From the NCBI GenBank assembly GCA_019925105.1, contig JAHGAU010000009.1, positions 1,488,001 to 1,552,000 of the forward strand: a stretch of 64,000 nt of DNA, given 5' to 3'. Below are positions 34,405 through 46,852 of this stretch, in pieces. The DNA comes from Niebla homalea. Taxonomy: Eukaryota > Ascomycota > Lecanoromycetes > Lecanorales > Ramalinaceae. The position numbers and the translations under genes were made by a program. Each line of letters starts with the position of its first letter. The stretch's first letter is position 1. The notes beneath the pieces were generated by a model. That model worked only from the letters and a program-made list of their open reading frames with translations. It was not told the origin of the DNA and searched no databases.

Positions 34405-37400
34405 ATGGCAACAGTCCAAGTTGCCCCTCAGCAACCACAACCGCCAGTGGGTCCCGGCTCTTATGCTGCTGACCCTTCACCCTCATCCAGACGGCAGTAT
34501 CAATCCTCACCGCCGATGAGTGATCAACCCCGTAGTCCCTCGAATACAAGGAGCTCGCCCCACTCGTCGAGGCGTCCATCTCGAAGACCAAGCGGCAACA
34601 CAACCCAGCCTTCGACCTCGGATCTACTCCCCGCCACTCATTCTACCGCTTCTAATACGCCTCGAGTTCCGGATATACCTCCGAATCATTCCTCAACAGC
34701 AGCACCGCTAGTTTCAAGCTCCCCTTCTCAGGAGCAGCATAGGAGCCGTCGAGAACATCGCGCCCAGAACTCCCAGCATGGTGGACCGCCCTTCTCCCCT
34801 CCTCCGAGAACATCCTCCAATCAACGCCATCAGACTTCTGGTCCACCGTCTGATGCCCCTCTGGTTGATAGGACAATCCCTCAGGCTCAAAATTATGATG
34901 ATCAATCAAGATCTTCAAGACGTGCAAGAGACGATGCGCAATCCACCAACGCATACCCTCGTAGCTCTGAACCGCAGTCTGTCCGAGCTCCCGCAGCAGA
35001 TGGTTCCGGTACATCACAAAGTCGCAGACGGACTCAAGCTTCGCCACAGATGCCTCAGCAAAGTATGGCTGCTTCGGAGCAATCATCCCAATACAACTCC
35101 AGACCTGGAAATAGTAGATCTGCAACAGGTGACAGTACGGTGATTGATCGTCAGATTGTGGATGACCCAGTCGTTGATGTGAGGCGCGAGGAGGAGCGCC
35201 AATTAGAGGCTGTGCCTGGCTTGAATGCTGCCAACAATCATTCAGCTACCAATGTGTCCGCCAACATAAAGAGCAGGCAGGATTTCTCGGCCCAGAATGC
35301 AGCAAACTCTGGAAAAAAGAAAGAGGTTAGATTTGGAGAGTATGTCCTTGGACAAACGCTGGGCGAGGGTGAGTTCGGCAAAGTCAAATTGGGTTGGAAG
35401 AAGGATGGTACGTACGTGGAAGTCGCCATCAAACTCATCCGTCGTGAATCGCTGGGAACGAATCCCAGTCGACTGCCAAAGATCAAGCGAGAGATCGATA
35501 TCCTCAAGACACTGCAGCACTCGAATATTGTGAAACTTCACGAGATGGTGGAGACAACGCAGTACATCGGAATGGTACTGGAATATGCATCTGGTGGAGA
35601 GCTTTTCGACTATATCCTTAATCAGCGGTATCTGAAGGATCCTACCGCCCGAAAATTGTTTGCACAGCTTGTCTCAGGTGTTGGCTACCTCCACAAAAAG
35701 GGCATTGTACACAGAGACTTGAAGCTTGAGAATTTGCTGCTCGATCGCAATCGCAATATCATCATAACCGATTTCGGCTTCGCCAACACCTTTGACCCTA
35801 AGGATGAGCTGGGAGAAGCTGTTGAAAGTCGATTGACGGATCGAGAATTCGTGAAGAGGATGGATCTAGAGCGAATTAGGAACGGTTCAAGAAAGGGAGA
35901 TCTGATGGCTACGAGCTGTGGTAGTCCGTGCTATGCGGCGCCAGAGCTTGTTGTCACAGATTCCTTGTATACCGGAAGAAAAGTTGATGTCTGGAGCTGC
36001 GGTGTCATCTTGGTAGGTGGAACTACCGCCGTTTTGCGATATCGACTGACCGAAGTTTAGTACGCAATGTTGGCTGGCTATCTGCCATTTGACGATGATC
36101 CTGAAAATCCGGATGGAGACAACATCAATCAGTTATACAAGTACATCACGACGACACCGCTCACATTCCCTGAATATGTAACACCACATGCGCGAGACCT
36201 ACTACGAAGGATACTCGTTCCAGACCCTCGGAAACGAGCAGACTTGTTCGAAGTTGCAAGGCATAGTTGGCTGCTCGACTATGCCCATGTCGTATCAAGA
36301 ATCACAAGCGGTACTACCGAGGAGGGAGACCTTGCGAGCGCAACCGTCACAGCCGGTAAGCAACGGCTTTTGAGGAAGTCTGATGTCTACTTGATTTACT
36401 GACGCACCAACCAGATGCCCAAGAAACTCCTTCCCTCATCCGTAGCCATTCTGTCAGAGAACCAGCCAAACCGGCACCATCGAACATATCGCCCACTGGC
36501 CTCAATCACCAAGGCAAAATTGACACGAAACCGACAACTACCCGATCCGACCCTAATAGAGACCCAAAGAGAAGGACTGTTCAAGTTGAATATGTGGCCC
36601 CGCAGAGTCAGACGGTGCGCGGAGAAGCCATGCCTAGCTCTGGCTCTCCGCGCACTGAACCAGTCACAACCGTAACTCCTGGTGCTCAATCAAGAAGTCG
36701 CGCAAGAGCCGGGCCAGAGGGCCCTGAGCCAGTCAATCGCCAGTATCCAGCGACTACGAAGCCTCTGCCGCAAGATCCGAGGTATGGCTCCGAGAAGGCA
36801 TACCATTCACAGCAGACTGCGAACCGGAGCTCACAACGTCCGAATAGCTCGCAACGTGATATGGCGCCACCAACTAGACCTCCCAAAGACCTTCCTCGAT
36901 CGGTGTCCGACTCTACTAGCGCCTTTGGGCAAGCGCCAACCTCCATGAGCCGGCCAATGACAGGTGGATCAATGACCTCGACAAGCCAAGGAAGGCTACC
37001 ATCAAGAGGCAATTCCTATAGTCAGCCTCTCGCGCCGACTGTTGCAGCCACGAATGCGCAGGGCAGAGTCACCCAGCCAAAGAGCGAGAATAAGTACAAC
37101 ATCTCTGCGCCAATGCCCATCCCGGAGCCTTACAACCCCAGTGCCGGCAGCCGTCGCCCAAGCATACAGCAATATGGCTCACCACCACCTCCTGGGCCTG
37201 GCCAACCTGCTCACCAAGGTCGAAGTCATAAGCGGTCAAACACTCTCGGCAACTTCTTCAGGACTGGTTCCATGTCGGTACCACAAACTCAGCCACAGTC
37301 TCCTGTTGAGACACCGCAAAAAGACAAGAAGTATCCTCCGACGAGCATGAAGAATCCAATGCCAGCCAGCAATAGTCCTAAAGAGTCTATAGACTCACGA

Positions 37401-38144
37401 CGGCCATCGTTCAGTTTCAGCCGCAAGAGTCGAGAAAATAGCGATATCTCAAAACAGGAGAAATCGCGTAGGTTCTCTCTGCTACCAGCCTCATTCTCTC
37501 TGAAAAGCTTTACGAGTGCCGGCAATGGCAAGGATGGATCTAGCGAATATCGACCAACCTCGGAAAGAAGACAGTCAAATGCGCAAGGTCAGGCACCGCC
37601 AGCTCAAAGCTCTTCAAGACCACAGACGATGAACTATCAGAAAGCCAGAATGGATAATCGCAATTTCGGACCTGAACCAACAAACTCGGACACTTTTGAT
37701 GGGCACCAAGACCCAGCGAGAACAGGCCAATCAAGAAGGAATGAGCCTGCCTCTCGAGGTCCGGCTGCTGCTCAGCAAGCTCAATATAGTGCAGGAGGAT
37801 ACCAACAAGATGAGTATCTGCCGCCGAGGTCGCAACCGCAGGGAACCTCATATTACTCGGCGAATAACGAGTCCGATGTCTCCCTCCAGGACAGGCCATA
37901 TAGACCCGTCTACCCTCCAGGCTTCGGCAGTGAGGATCAAGAAGAGCCTCCCCGAAAATCGACACAGCAAGGGCGGCCTGCCAGGGTACTGCAAAAGAAC
38001 AATCGCCGATTTGCAGACGCGTATGAGCAAGATCAAGAGCCACGATCCGGGGTTGGACAGCATTCTGGCTCTTCAGGAGCGGCCAAGAGAGTAATGGACT
38101 TTTTCAGAAGGAGGGGAAAGGCTCGAGCAGGAGATGATCGATGA
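34405..38144 (+). CDS. KIN4: Ser/Thr protein kinase KIN4 type
   Basis: Exons 34405-36012, 36061-36355 and 36415-38144 give 1210 aa. After a 300-residue Ser/Pro/Gln-rich N-terminus comes an AMPK-related kinase domain (about 310-610): glycine loop LGEGEFGKVKLGW, VAIK Lys about 340, catalytic HRDLKLENLL about 435, DFG as TDFGFANTF, and APE in CGSPCYAAPELV. 'GYLPFDDDPENPDGDNINQLY' and 'RRILVPDPRKRADL' match yeast KIN4, the spindle-position-checkpoint kinase that restrains mitotic exit. An insertion of about 35 residues sits between DFG and the CGSPCYAAPE loop (rich in Glu/Arg). The C-terminal 600 residues are disordered, Ser/Gln/Pro-rich, with 'HKRSNTLGNFFRTGS' and a basic end. All kinase residues intact. 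Confidence 0.94.
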
Positions 38145-39777
38145 TGATACCCTGATTTGGCGTTTTCGGGAGTCAGTGTCCCTTTCAAACTTGTTTCAGA
38201 CCAGCTACACTTCGACAAACATGCTTTAACACCAATTTTATCCGGTCCTGGATAGCACAGCACACAGGGAAGAGGTCATTGTACATGCTCAAGTTTTGGC
38301 GCTTGGAAGGATTGGCACTGGGTGTTGATGGAGCCACAGGGTACATTCGATTCGTCGCTAACCTGTATGCGGAGTTGCTCTCATAGGGACTAAAACATGT
38401 GATATCTTGTAGTGGAGCAGGCGTGATGGGATTAGAAGGGGAAGAATAATTGGCAGAGAGCAAGAGAATGGAGAGTACGGCCATGTAGGGTCATTGCTGA
38501 GCGTGGTGAGAAAAAGAGTTGCTCGATCTTGCTCAGCGAGTAGATAGCAAGCGGCATTAGTCACCTCCATTTTCATGTGTTCATTATTATGGAAAGGGAG
38601 CAAGCTATTGAGCTGCTTTTGTATGACTCCAAACGACGCTACCGTGCCTCTACTGCTAGCTGCATGAAGCTTGATAATGTCCAAAAAGAAGTTCTTTGGT
38701 CCGTGGCCGTCAATTGACCGAATGTATGACTCAGTCTGTCGAGCGTTCCGAACCTTTACTGGATATAATGAAGCTATATGTCGCGCTTGATGCGTGTCGT
38801 GAGACACAATACGCGCCATTCATCACATCTCCCCAGCTCCATCTCCGTAATCATCCCCTCATCCTCTAACCCCTTTGCAATGATGACATGGTTGATTCAA
38901 ATCAAAGCCATAAATTGGGAAGGCATAACATTCCACAAGTGTATTGTGGAAATAGGAGGATTAGCCAGCAAAGTAAACTTGCTCAACCAAACCCTACCAC
39001 CCCTCCTGTTCTGCATACACCACCCTACACCATTGCCTACAAGCTTGGCAGCGGAGCCTCCTATGACGCCCTAACTGCGTTTTTTAGACGACCGGTTGGC
39101 CCCGCAGTGCACCGCCGTCAATCCCCTGCGGGGAAGGCCAAGCGGGGTAGGTAAGCCATGGCCAAGGAACGATGAGCCGAAGCAAAAGACTGCCATTGAA
39201 GGAGATCTGAGTGGAAAAGCTCATTGGTCTTGCCGGGCAGTCGAAATCGATAGCAGGTGTGGTGAGTCCCGTCAAAACCTGCAAGGTAGGTCAAGATGTA
39301 TTCAACTGCGTGGTTGCCTTGCTTGCCTACCAAGGAATCAGAAAAATAGCCAGGTACATCGCTGCCGAACGTCGGCCCTTTTGGCCGTTGTGATTCTCGT
39401 CAATCGGTCAACCTTCTGCATTGTTTTAGTGTGATGCAGGCTGGTTCAGATCACCCGTACCGCAACTCTCCTTCCTCATGCAATTCCTCGGCGTCATAGT
39501 TTCAATGATGGACCAATCGCGCCATGCAGCGAGGACCTTGAACGTGCTCCTCGTTGCACTTGTGGATGGTTCGTGAGCTACCCCACAGAATGATGTCTGA
39601 TTATGCATGGTAAAGGTTTTAAAATCCGAGGGTGTGGCCTAAGGGCGTGCTCAACCACGAAGCAGCTGTGAGCAAGCTCAAGTTCAAGGTATAAGTTGCG
39701 CAGTCGTCACTGGGAAGAAATTTTTCCCACCGATCGAACTATAAAATATGTCTTACTATATCCTCACTCCTTGCAAC
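38145..39777. other. 1.6-kb intergenic region
   Basis: Between KIN4 and the GH31 gene. A 153-codon minus ORF at 38358-38819 shows no domain. It holds the TATA box of the GH31 gene. Confidence 0.45.
39740..39746 (+). promoter_or_regulatory. TATA box of the GH31 gene
   Basis: TATAAAA, two bases before an in-frame ATG at 39748 and 32 bp before the ATG at 39778. The spacing favours the second ATG as start. Confidence 0.55.
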
Positions 39778-42700
39778 ATGTCGCGTCCCCTGTTGCTTTA
39801 CAGAGTGTTTGCCGCCACCGCTGCTCTCTTCCCTAGCTTGATCAATGCACAGACTGCTACTGTATCCGGGGCAGCAGATGGCCTGGCCTCCGCCTCAATG
39901 ACATCCATGTCTGCTGGTGAAAGTGTGACCATCAGCGGAACGACAACGTCATACCGATCGGAATTCACAGTGCCCTCAGAAGCCGACATTGGCGCAAATC
40001 TATTACCCAATGTTGTAGATTCAGAGGCCGTCGACGCTCAGACGGCTTGCCCAGGATATACAGCTTCGGATGTCATTCGTAACGATATAGGCTTCTCGGC
40101 TACATTGTCTCTGGCTGGGGACCCTTGCAACGTCTACGGGAATGACATTGGCATATTGAACCTCACGGTCGAATATCAATCAGCAGATCGTTTGGCTGTC
40201 AGAATCGTCCCTGCTGTACTCGACTCTTCGAACCAGTCATACTACATTCTCCCGGACTATCTCGTCCACCAGCCAACCGCAGATGCCGATGCAAACACCA
40301 CGAGCTTGGATAATGATTTGAGTTTCACATGGGCGAATAATCCATCGTTCCAATTTACTGTATACAGAGTGTCCACAGGCGATGCGATCTTCTCCACCAT
40401 GGGGACCAAATTAATTTACGAGGATCAGTTCATTGAGTTCGCCAGCGAGCTTCCAGAGAATTATAACATCTACGGACTGGGCGAGACCATTCGTGACTTC
40501 AGGCAAGGTGACAACTATACGAAAACAATGTGGGCAGCGGATATTGGAGACGTCATTGATGAGTAGGTCATCTTCTTCCGATGCGCTGGATCATCGCTTA
40601 CTTAATGACTTCCAGCAACATCTACGGTAGTCACCCTTTCTATCTTGATACTAGATATTACGAAGTGGACCCTAGCACTGGCAATCTATCGCTTGTCACA
40701 AGCAATGAGACAAGCACCACCGCCAACTACGTCTCCTATTCTCACGGAGTGTACAGTCGCAACAGCCACGGCCAAGACATCCTTCTCCGTCCGGCCAACA
40801 TCACCTGGCGGCTTCTGGGTGGCAGTATAGATCTGTACTTCTTCGCCGGACCGACACAGGCTCAGATCACAAAGGACTATCAAATGAGCGCAGTCGGGCT
40901 GCCAGCCATGCAACAATACTTCACTTTTGGCTTTCACCAGTGCAGATGGGGTTACGCGAATTGGTCTCAATTACAAGGAGTTGTAGACAATTACGCGGCT
41001 GCTGACATTCCTCTGGAGAATATTTGGACCGACATCGACTACATGAATCAGTATCGAGACTTCGACAATGACGCTATCCGGTTCGGATACGATGAAGGAA
41101 AGACTTTCCTCAATGCCCTTCATGCAAAGGGCCAACACTATATTCCCATTATAGACTCGGCCATCTATAATCCCAACCCAGCCAATACCAGCGACAACTA
41201 CTCGACTTTTACCAATGGTGATGCTGTTGGCGCGTTCCTCAAGAACCCCGACGGGAGTACTTATATCGGTGACGTATGGCCTGGCTACACTGTCTTTCCA
41301 GATTGGCTCAGCGGTGGAGCTGGGCAATGGTGGATCGACGAAATGACCTCCTGGCATGGAAAATTGGCCTTTGATGGAGCCTGGATCGACATGAGTGAGG
41401 CATCATCCTTCATCGTGGGCTCCGTCCCCTCGACAAATCTTAGTCTCAATCCAGCGCACCCCTCCTTCCTACTTCCCGGAGAGCCAGGCAATCAGAAATT
41501 CATGTACCCGGAAGGTTTCGACACCACCAACGCTACAGAGGCCGCCACAGCCTCATCCCTCTCGGCCAGCCAGGCATCCGCCTACCCGATGGCAGCCTCC
41601 ACAGGCACCGAATACCTCCGCACGACACCTACTCCCGGCGTGCGGGACATCAACTATCCTCCCTACGTGATCAACAACGCCCAACCCGGCGCCGATCTAG
41701 CCGAACACGCCGTCTCCCCCAACGCCACCCACGCTGACGGTACTGTCGAGTACGATGTCCATAATCTCTTCGGCCATCAAATCCTCAACGCCACATACCA
41801 CGCCCTGCTTTCCGCCATCCCCGGTCTCCGCCCTTTCATCATTGGCCGGTCCACCTTCGCAGGCAGCGGTCAATGGGCGGGCCACTGGGGCGGGGACAAC
41901 ACGTCCCTGTGGGCGTACATGTACTTCTCCATCTCGCAAGCTTTATCCTTCTCGCTGTTCGGGATCCCAATGTTCGGGGTGGATACGTGTGGGTTCAACG
42001 GCAACACCGATGAGGAGCTGTGTAACCGCTGGATGCAGCTCTCCGCCTTCTTCCCCTTCTACCGCAACCACAACATCCTCTCCGCCATCTCGCAAGAAGC
42101 CTATATCTGGCCCTCCGTTGCCGCCGCCAGCCGCTCGGCCATCCAGATCCGCTACTCCCTCTTACCGTACATATACACCCTCTTCTACTCCGCCCACACC
42201 ACAGGCTCCACCGTCATGCGCGCTCTCTCCTGGGAATTCCCCAACGATCCCACTTTAGCGTACGGAGCCAGTCAATTCTTCCTCGGCCCCGCCATCCTCG
42301 TCACCCCAGTCCTCGCCCAGGGTGCCACGACTGTCAAGGGGGTGTTCCCCGGCGTGGGTAGAGATGGGGCAGTGTATTATGATTGGTACAACCAATCTGC
42401 GACCACGGCGCAGGGAAACGTGACGATCGACGCGCCGTTGGGTCACATTCCCGTCCATGTCCGCGGTGGATACGTGGTCCCCGTGCAGGAGCCCGCTTAT
42501 GTGACGCGCGATGCGAGACGCAACCCGTGGGGTCTGCTGGTGGCCTTGGGGCTGGGTGGCGAGGCGCAGGGGCAGCTGTACGTGGATGATGGGGAGAGCG
42601 TGGTGCAGAACGCGACGTTGCTCGTCCAGGTGAGTTGTTGTGGATTGTTTTTCTCTTCTTTGTCATGCAGACAGTTGTGGTGGTGTTGTGCCACCGTGTC

Positions 42701-43122
42701 TTCTCCTCCCCCTTTTCCCCCCTCTGTTTTTCTCTGGGCTTGATCTTCTGCTTTGAGAGGGTTGTGTGAGCAATTGTCTGTCGGATGGGGGGGTTTATTG
42801 CTTTAGGATCATCATGGTCATGGGCAAAACAAAAAGGCCAGGCCTTGCTGACGACGGTTCCTGTCTACCCATCTAGTTCACGGCTTCGAACTCCGCACTC
42901 CACGCCTCCCCGCGAGGTGCGTACATCGACACCAATCCGCTTGCCAATGTGACGGTATTGGGGGTGCAGGCGGCTGTGAATCATGTCACGCTGAACGGAG
43001 CAAGGGTGCCGGCCAGTGGCGTGAATTACAATATGACGACAAAAGCATTGTCGGTGACGGGTTTGGGTGATCTGACGGGCAGTGGGGCGTGGGCAGGGGA
43101 ATGGGTCATGAATTGGTCGTGA
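39778..43122 (+). CDS. secreted GH31 alpha-glucosidase
   Basis: Exons 39778-40562, 40616-42629 and 42877-43122 give 1014 aa. The ATG at 39778 gives an ideal signal peptide (MSRPLLLYRVFAATAALFPS, then LINAQ); the ATG at 39748 is almost on the TATA box. GH31 hallmarks: N-terminal beta-sandwich ending 'NYNIYGLGETIRDFR', 'FGFHQCRWGYANWSQLQGVV', nucleophile Asp in DGAWIDMSEASS (about 520), acid/base Asp in GHWGGDNTSLW (about 687), and signature 'MFGVDTCGFNGNTDEELC'. Many N-x-S/T sites agree with secretion. The enzyme releases glucose from the non-reducing end of maltose, starch or related alpha-glucosides. Codon use becomes strongly C/G-ending in the second half. The last intron (247 nt) is longer than its neighbours. 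Confidence 0.95.
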
Positions 43123-43627
43123 GGATGGGAAGGCGAGGTATACAGGGGGAGTTCGTTTGATAGATGGTGGTAGGGAAGATATATATACATAAAGACCTAC
43201 ATGTCGATGCTGGTATATGACATGATAATTGCCATCCCACGTTGTGGTCTTGACTGTCATCAATACATAGTGTAGTCTTCTTCACGTCGTTCAACATTAG
43301 TACCAGGATTTGGCCTCCCTAGAATTTGCATCAAGCACCATGCCCGAACATTTGGTCTCGACACTGACCAATGGTTCGGATGTCCAAAAGGTCAGGACTA
43401 ATCCCTAAAAGGGGAGCACAATCCATGCTTTCGTGGTGACCATTGGCGATATGAGGCACGGCATCGACATGCAGCAGCAGTGTCCCCGTGGTCAGGTGGG
43501 TGAAGTTCGAGCTTCCTCTTCCAGCGTCACGAATTGGAATTGAGTGATTTGTGCTTTATAGCAGCCGCGGCAGGGAGGGACGGATGGTCAATCGTGTCCA
43601 TTTCTTATCCATCACATCATGGCACTT
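43123..43627. other. convergent intergenic region
   Basis: 505 bp between the 3' ends of the GH31 and oxygenase genes; no element recognised. Confidence 0.5.
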
Positions 43628-44883
43628 TCAAGCCGTCGCGCCCTGAGCCGTCAGCATCTCCCTCGACTCGACCTCGATCCTTGCCCTCTCGCCATTGATC
43701 ATCTTCTCCCCCGCTGTCTCTTTCGAGTGGCTTGTGTCCGTCGTCATCGTCTCCGCCTTGGCCTGCTGCTGCTGCTGCTCCCTCCTGATCTCGGCCAGGA
43801 TGTCCGGATACCAGGCCTCCCCGACATCCGGATGGCTCTTCACCCGATTCGCCAGCGCCGCCTCCCCCAGGTGCGCATACTTGCCCTTGGCGAACGTGAA
43901 CTCCACCTCATCATCAGCGAAGCCGCCGCCTCCACCAGCAGCAGCACCCCTGGCTGCCATCCGCTCATCCCGCATCTTCAGGATCGGCTCGGGCACCGCC
44001 ACGGTCTCGAAGGTGGCATCGTAGCTCACCCCCTGGAAGAAGGGCACACTGAACCGGGGTCCCGACCCGGCGCGGGGCGACACGACGCGGTGGGTCGTGC
44101 TCTTGCAGACGCCGCGCGTGAGCGCCTCCAGCCCTTGCCCGATGGCGACGACCAAGGTGCCATCCCGCGGGGGGCAATCGATCCACCGGCCCGCCAGGTT
44201 TGCGCCTGCAGGCCCGTGTGCGGCGGCACCTGCAGGAGGTAGGAGGTCAGCTTGGAGTCCTTGTGGGGGCCCACGCCCTGTGTTTGGGTCTGCCCCTCGG
44301 CGGACGGCGGCGGCAGGGCGGAGACGTCCGGGTATTTGACGATTTTCAGCTTGTGCTGCTGGTCGGCGTCGAAAAAGCGGTCGAAGGCGGTAGGGGGCAG
44401 GGCGAGGGATTCGGCTATCAGGGAGGTGAATTCGCGGGAGAGGGCGGACATGCGGGCGATGTAGGTCTCGTATGTGGAGCGGAAGGAGGGGAGGGCGGTG
44501 GGGTCGGGCCACTGGTTCGGAGCGAGGAGGTTGTGGTAGAGGGGGTCTCTGCTGGGGTCCGGGAGCGGGTGAGGGGTGGAGAGGTCGATCTGCTCGCGCC
44601 AATCGGTCCGGTGGGCGGTGGTTTCGCCTCCGAGCTTGTTGTAGCCCAGGAAGCTGGGCTGCTTCTTCATTTGGATCTCGAGCTTCTTGTCCTCGGGCAG
44701 GTCGAAGAAGGCTTTGCCCTGCTCAATGACATTCTGAATGAGAGTGGCATCTATGCCAGTGTTTTTGATGTAGAGGAAGCCCACATCGAGCAGGGCGTTT
44801 CGGAGGTCTTCCAGGAATGCGGGTTTGGTCTCGGCGTCTCTGGCAGAGGCGATGTCAAGGACTGGGATTGCATCGAATGACAT
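43628..44883 (-). CDS. 2-oxoglutarate/Fe(II) oxygenase, internal frame break
   Basis: IPNS-like dioxygenase of about 418 aa if the frame break is ignored. The ATG at 44883 starts MSFDAIPVLDIASARD. The first part carries 'FLYIKNTGI', 'FFDLPEDKKLEIQ' and 'TDWREQIDLST'. Iron ligands His and Asp lie in VGPHKDSKLTSYLLQ. Near 44196-44203 the reading frame must move by one base for the family sequence to continue: 'LAGRWIDCPPRDGTLVVAIGQ', then the third iron ligand and 2-oxoglutarate Arg in STTHRVVSP. No GT-AG intron can make the switch, so this is either a one-base deletion (gene disabled between its iron ligands) or a sequence error. GC content is very high here. A C-terminal run of Gln (QQQQQQ) and Glu/Lys follows. 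Divergent from the acyl-CoA dehydrogenase. Confidence 0.8.
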
Positions 44884-45156
44884 TTTCGCCAATCTCAATA
44901 CTCACGATGACCGTTTCATTGAAGAAGATGGATTTCGATTTGAACCGTTGGTTCAGAGGTTCAGAGGAGATGCAAAAGACGTCATTCATTTCGTTCGACC
45001 TCGGCAGAAGTGACCCGTTTCTAGCCGGGAGTAAACCGTTTTGACCTCTTACAATATCTCATGCAACGGAGTCCATTGTCTTTCCTCATCCCAGTCAATG
45101 AATACGTAGGACTCCAATCTTCGTTTTAACAAGTGCCGTGACTCAACCCTCGTAAT
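44884..45156. promoter_or_regulatory. short bidirectional promoter
   Basis: 273 bp separate the divergent starts of the oxygenase and acyl-CoA dehydrogenase genes. They may be co-regulated. No TATA box seen. Confidence 0.45.
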
Positions 45157-46670
45157 ATGGCTTCCCTGGCCAAATCATTACGTCCAGTTGCCCAAGCAGG
45201 CTCTCGCCCCTCCACCAGATGTCTACGCTCCTTACCTAGATCACGATCATGGTAGAATATCCCCTATTCCTCCCCCTTCCCTTGACACAATTAAACGACT
45301 GAACTGTCTCAACAGTATCCGCCCCTTACACACCACCCCCTCCATCTCGGCCGCCTCCCATTCCACTGCTTACCCCTCCCCTGAAAGCCCCCCCAACCCC
45401 CTCGACCTCTCCACCGTGCCCCCAACACCAATAACCCACCTCTCGGAAACAGAATCGCTCATGGGCGACACCGTCCGCAAATACGCCACCACGACGATCC
45501 TCCCCCTCGCCCGCGCCATGGACGAAGCCGAAACCATGGACCCAACCGTGGTGGAATCCCTCTTCGAGCAAGGGCTGATGGGCATCGAGATCCCCGAGGA
45601 GTACGGCGGGAGCGGGATGAACTTCACGGCGGGGATCGTGGGGATCGAGGAGCTGGCCCGGGTGGACCCCAGCGTCTCCGTCCTCGTGGACGTGCACAAC
45701 ACCCTCGTCAACACCGCCATCATGAAGTACGGCACCGCCGAGAGCAAGCGCAAGTGGCTCCCCAAGCTGGCGACGGCGAGTGTGGGCAGCTTCTGCCTGA
45801 GCGAGCCGGCCAGCGGGAGTGATGCCTTTGCCTTGAAGACCCGGGCCGAGAAGGTGGGGCGCGAGGGCGGGGGGTATCGGATCAACGGGAGTAAGATGTG
45901 GATCACCAACAGCATGGAGGCCGATCTGTTCATCGTGTTTGCCAATCTGGATCCCAGCAAGGGGTACAAGGGCATCTCGGCGTTTGTGGTGGATAAATCG
46001 GCAAAGGGGTTCAGCATCGCGAAAAAGGAGAAGAAGTTGGGGATCCGAGCCAGCAGTACGTGTGTGGTCAATTTCGACGATGTAGAGATACCCCGGGATC
46101 AGTTGCTGGGGGAGGAAGGGCAAGGGTACAAGTATGCGATTGGGATCTTGAACGAGGGGAGGATCGGGATCGCCGCGCAGATGACGGGGTTGGCGTTGGG
46201 GGCATGGGAGAATGCTGCAAAGTGAGTGTCCCCCCTCTCTATCCTTTCCTCCCCCGGCAGATTTTGTCAAAGAATGAGCGTGATCATTGATGAGGAATAG
46301 CTACGTCTGGAACGACCGCAAACAATTCAACGAATACGTCGGTTCCTTTCAAGGCATGCAGCACCAACTCGCCCAAGCCCACGTCGAGATCTGCGCCGCC
46401 CGCGCCCTCGTCTACAACGCCGCTCGTAAGAAGGAAGCCGGCTTGGATTTCGTGAAAGACGCCGCCATGGCCAAGCTGTACGCTTCGCAGGTCGCAGGGA
46501 AAGTGTCGGGTCAGGCAGTGGAATGGATGGGAGGGATGGGGTTTGTGAGGGAAGGGTTGGCGGAGAAGTATTTCCGAGACAGCAAGATCGGGGCGATCTA
46601 CGAGGGCACGAGTAACATTCAGTTGAACACGATAGGGAAGTTGTTGCAGAAGGAGTATACGACATCATGA
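45157..46670 (+). CDS. mitochondrial acyl-CoA dehydrogenase (short/branched-chain)
   Basis: Exons 45157-45251, 45316-46221 and 46301-46670 give 456 aa. The N-terminus MASLAKSLRPVAQAGSRPST is Arg/Ser-rich without acids, a mitochondrial presequence. FAD-enzyme hallmarks: 'PEEYGGSGMNF', signature LSEPASGSDAFALKTRA, 'MWITNSMEADLFIVFAN', 'EKKLGIRASSTCVVNFDDVEIP', and catalytic Glu (about 434) in IYEGTSNIQLNTIGKLL. Closest by eye to ACADSB-type enzymes acting on 2-methylbutyryl-CoA and short acyl-CoA in valine/isoleucine or fatty-acid breakdown; exact substrate cannot be read. The second exon is very GC-rich and C/G-ending. All key residues present. Confidence 0.95.
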
Positions 46671-46852
46671 GTTTGGTACCGGCGTGGAGACATTGGGATA
46701 CGTTGCGGCCAGCATTGAGTAGATTGACGGTCATCGTGTGGTGGGAAGCTGCCTACGAGCGAATGACAGCCTTTCACCCGAACTCCCCGGTGCTACTACA
46801 TTTTTCATTTCAATGTGATCAAGAGTCTTATACATCCAAAAACCTACCGCCG

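Noticed and set aside
38358..38819. 153-codon minus ORF
   Set aside because: No recognisable domain and no supporting context.
45326..46270. 314-codon minus ORF antisense to the acyl-CoA dehydrogenase
   Set aside because: Antisense shadow in a C/G-ending codon region.
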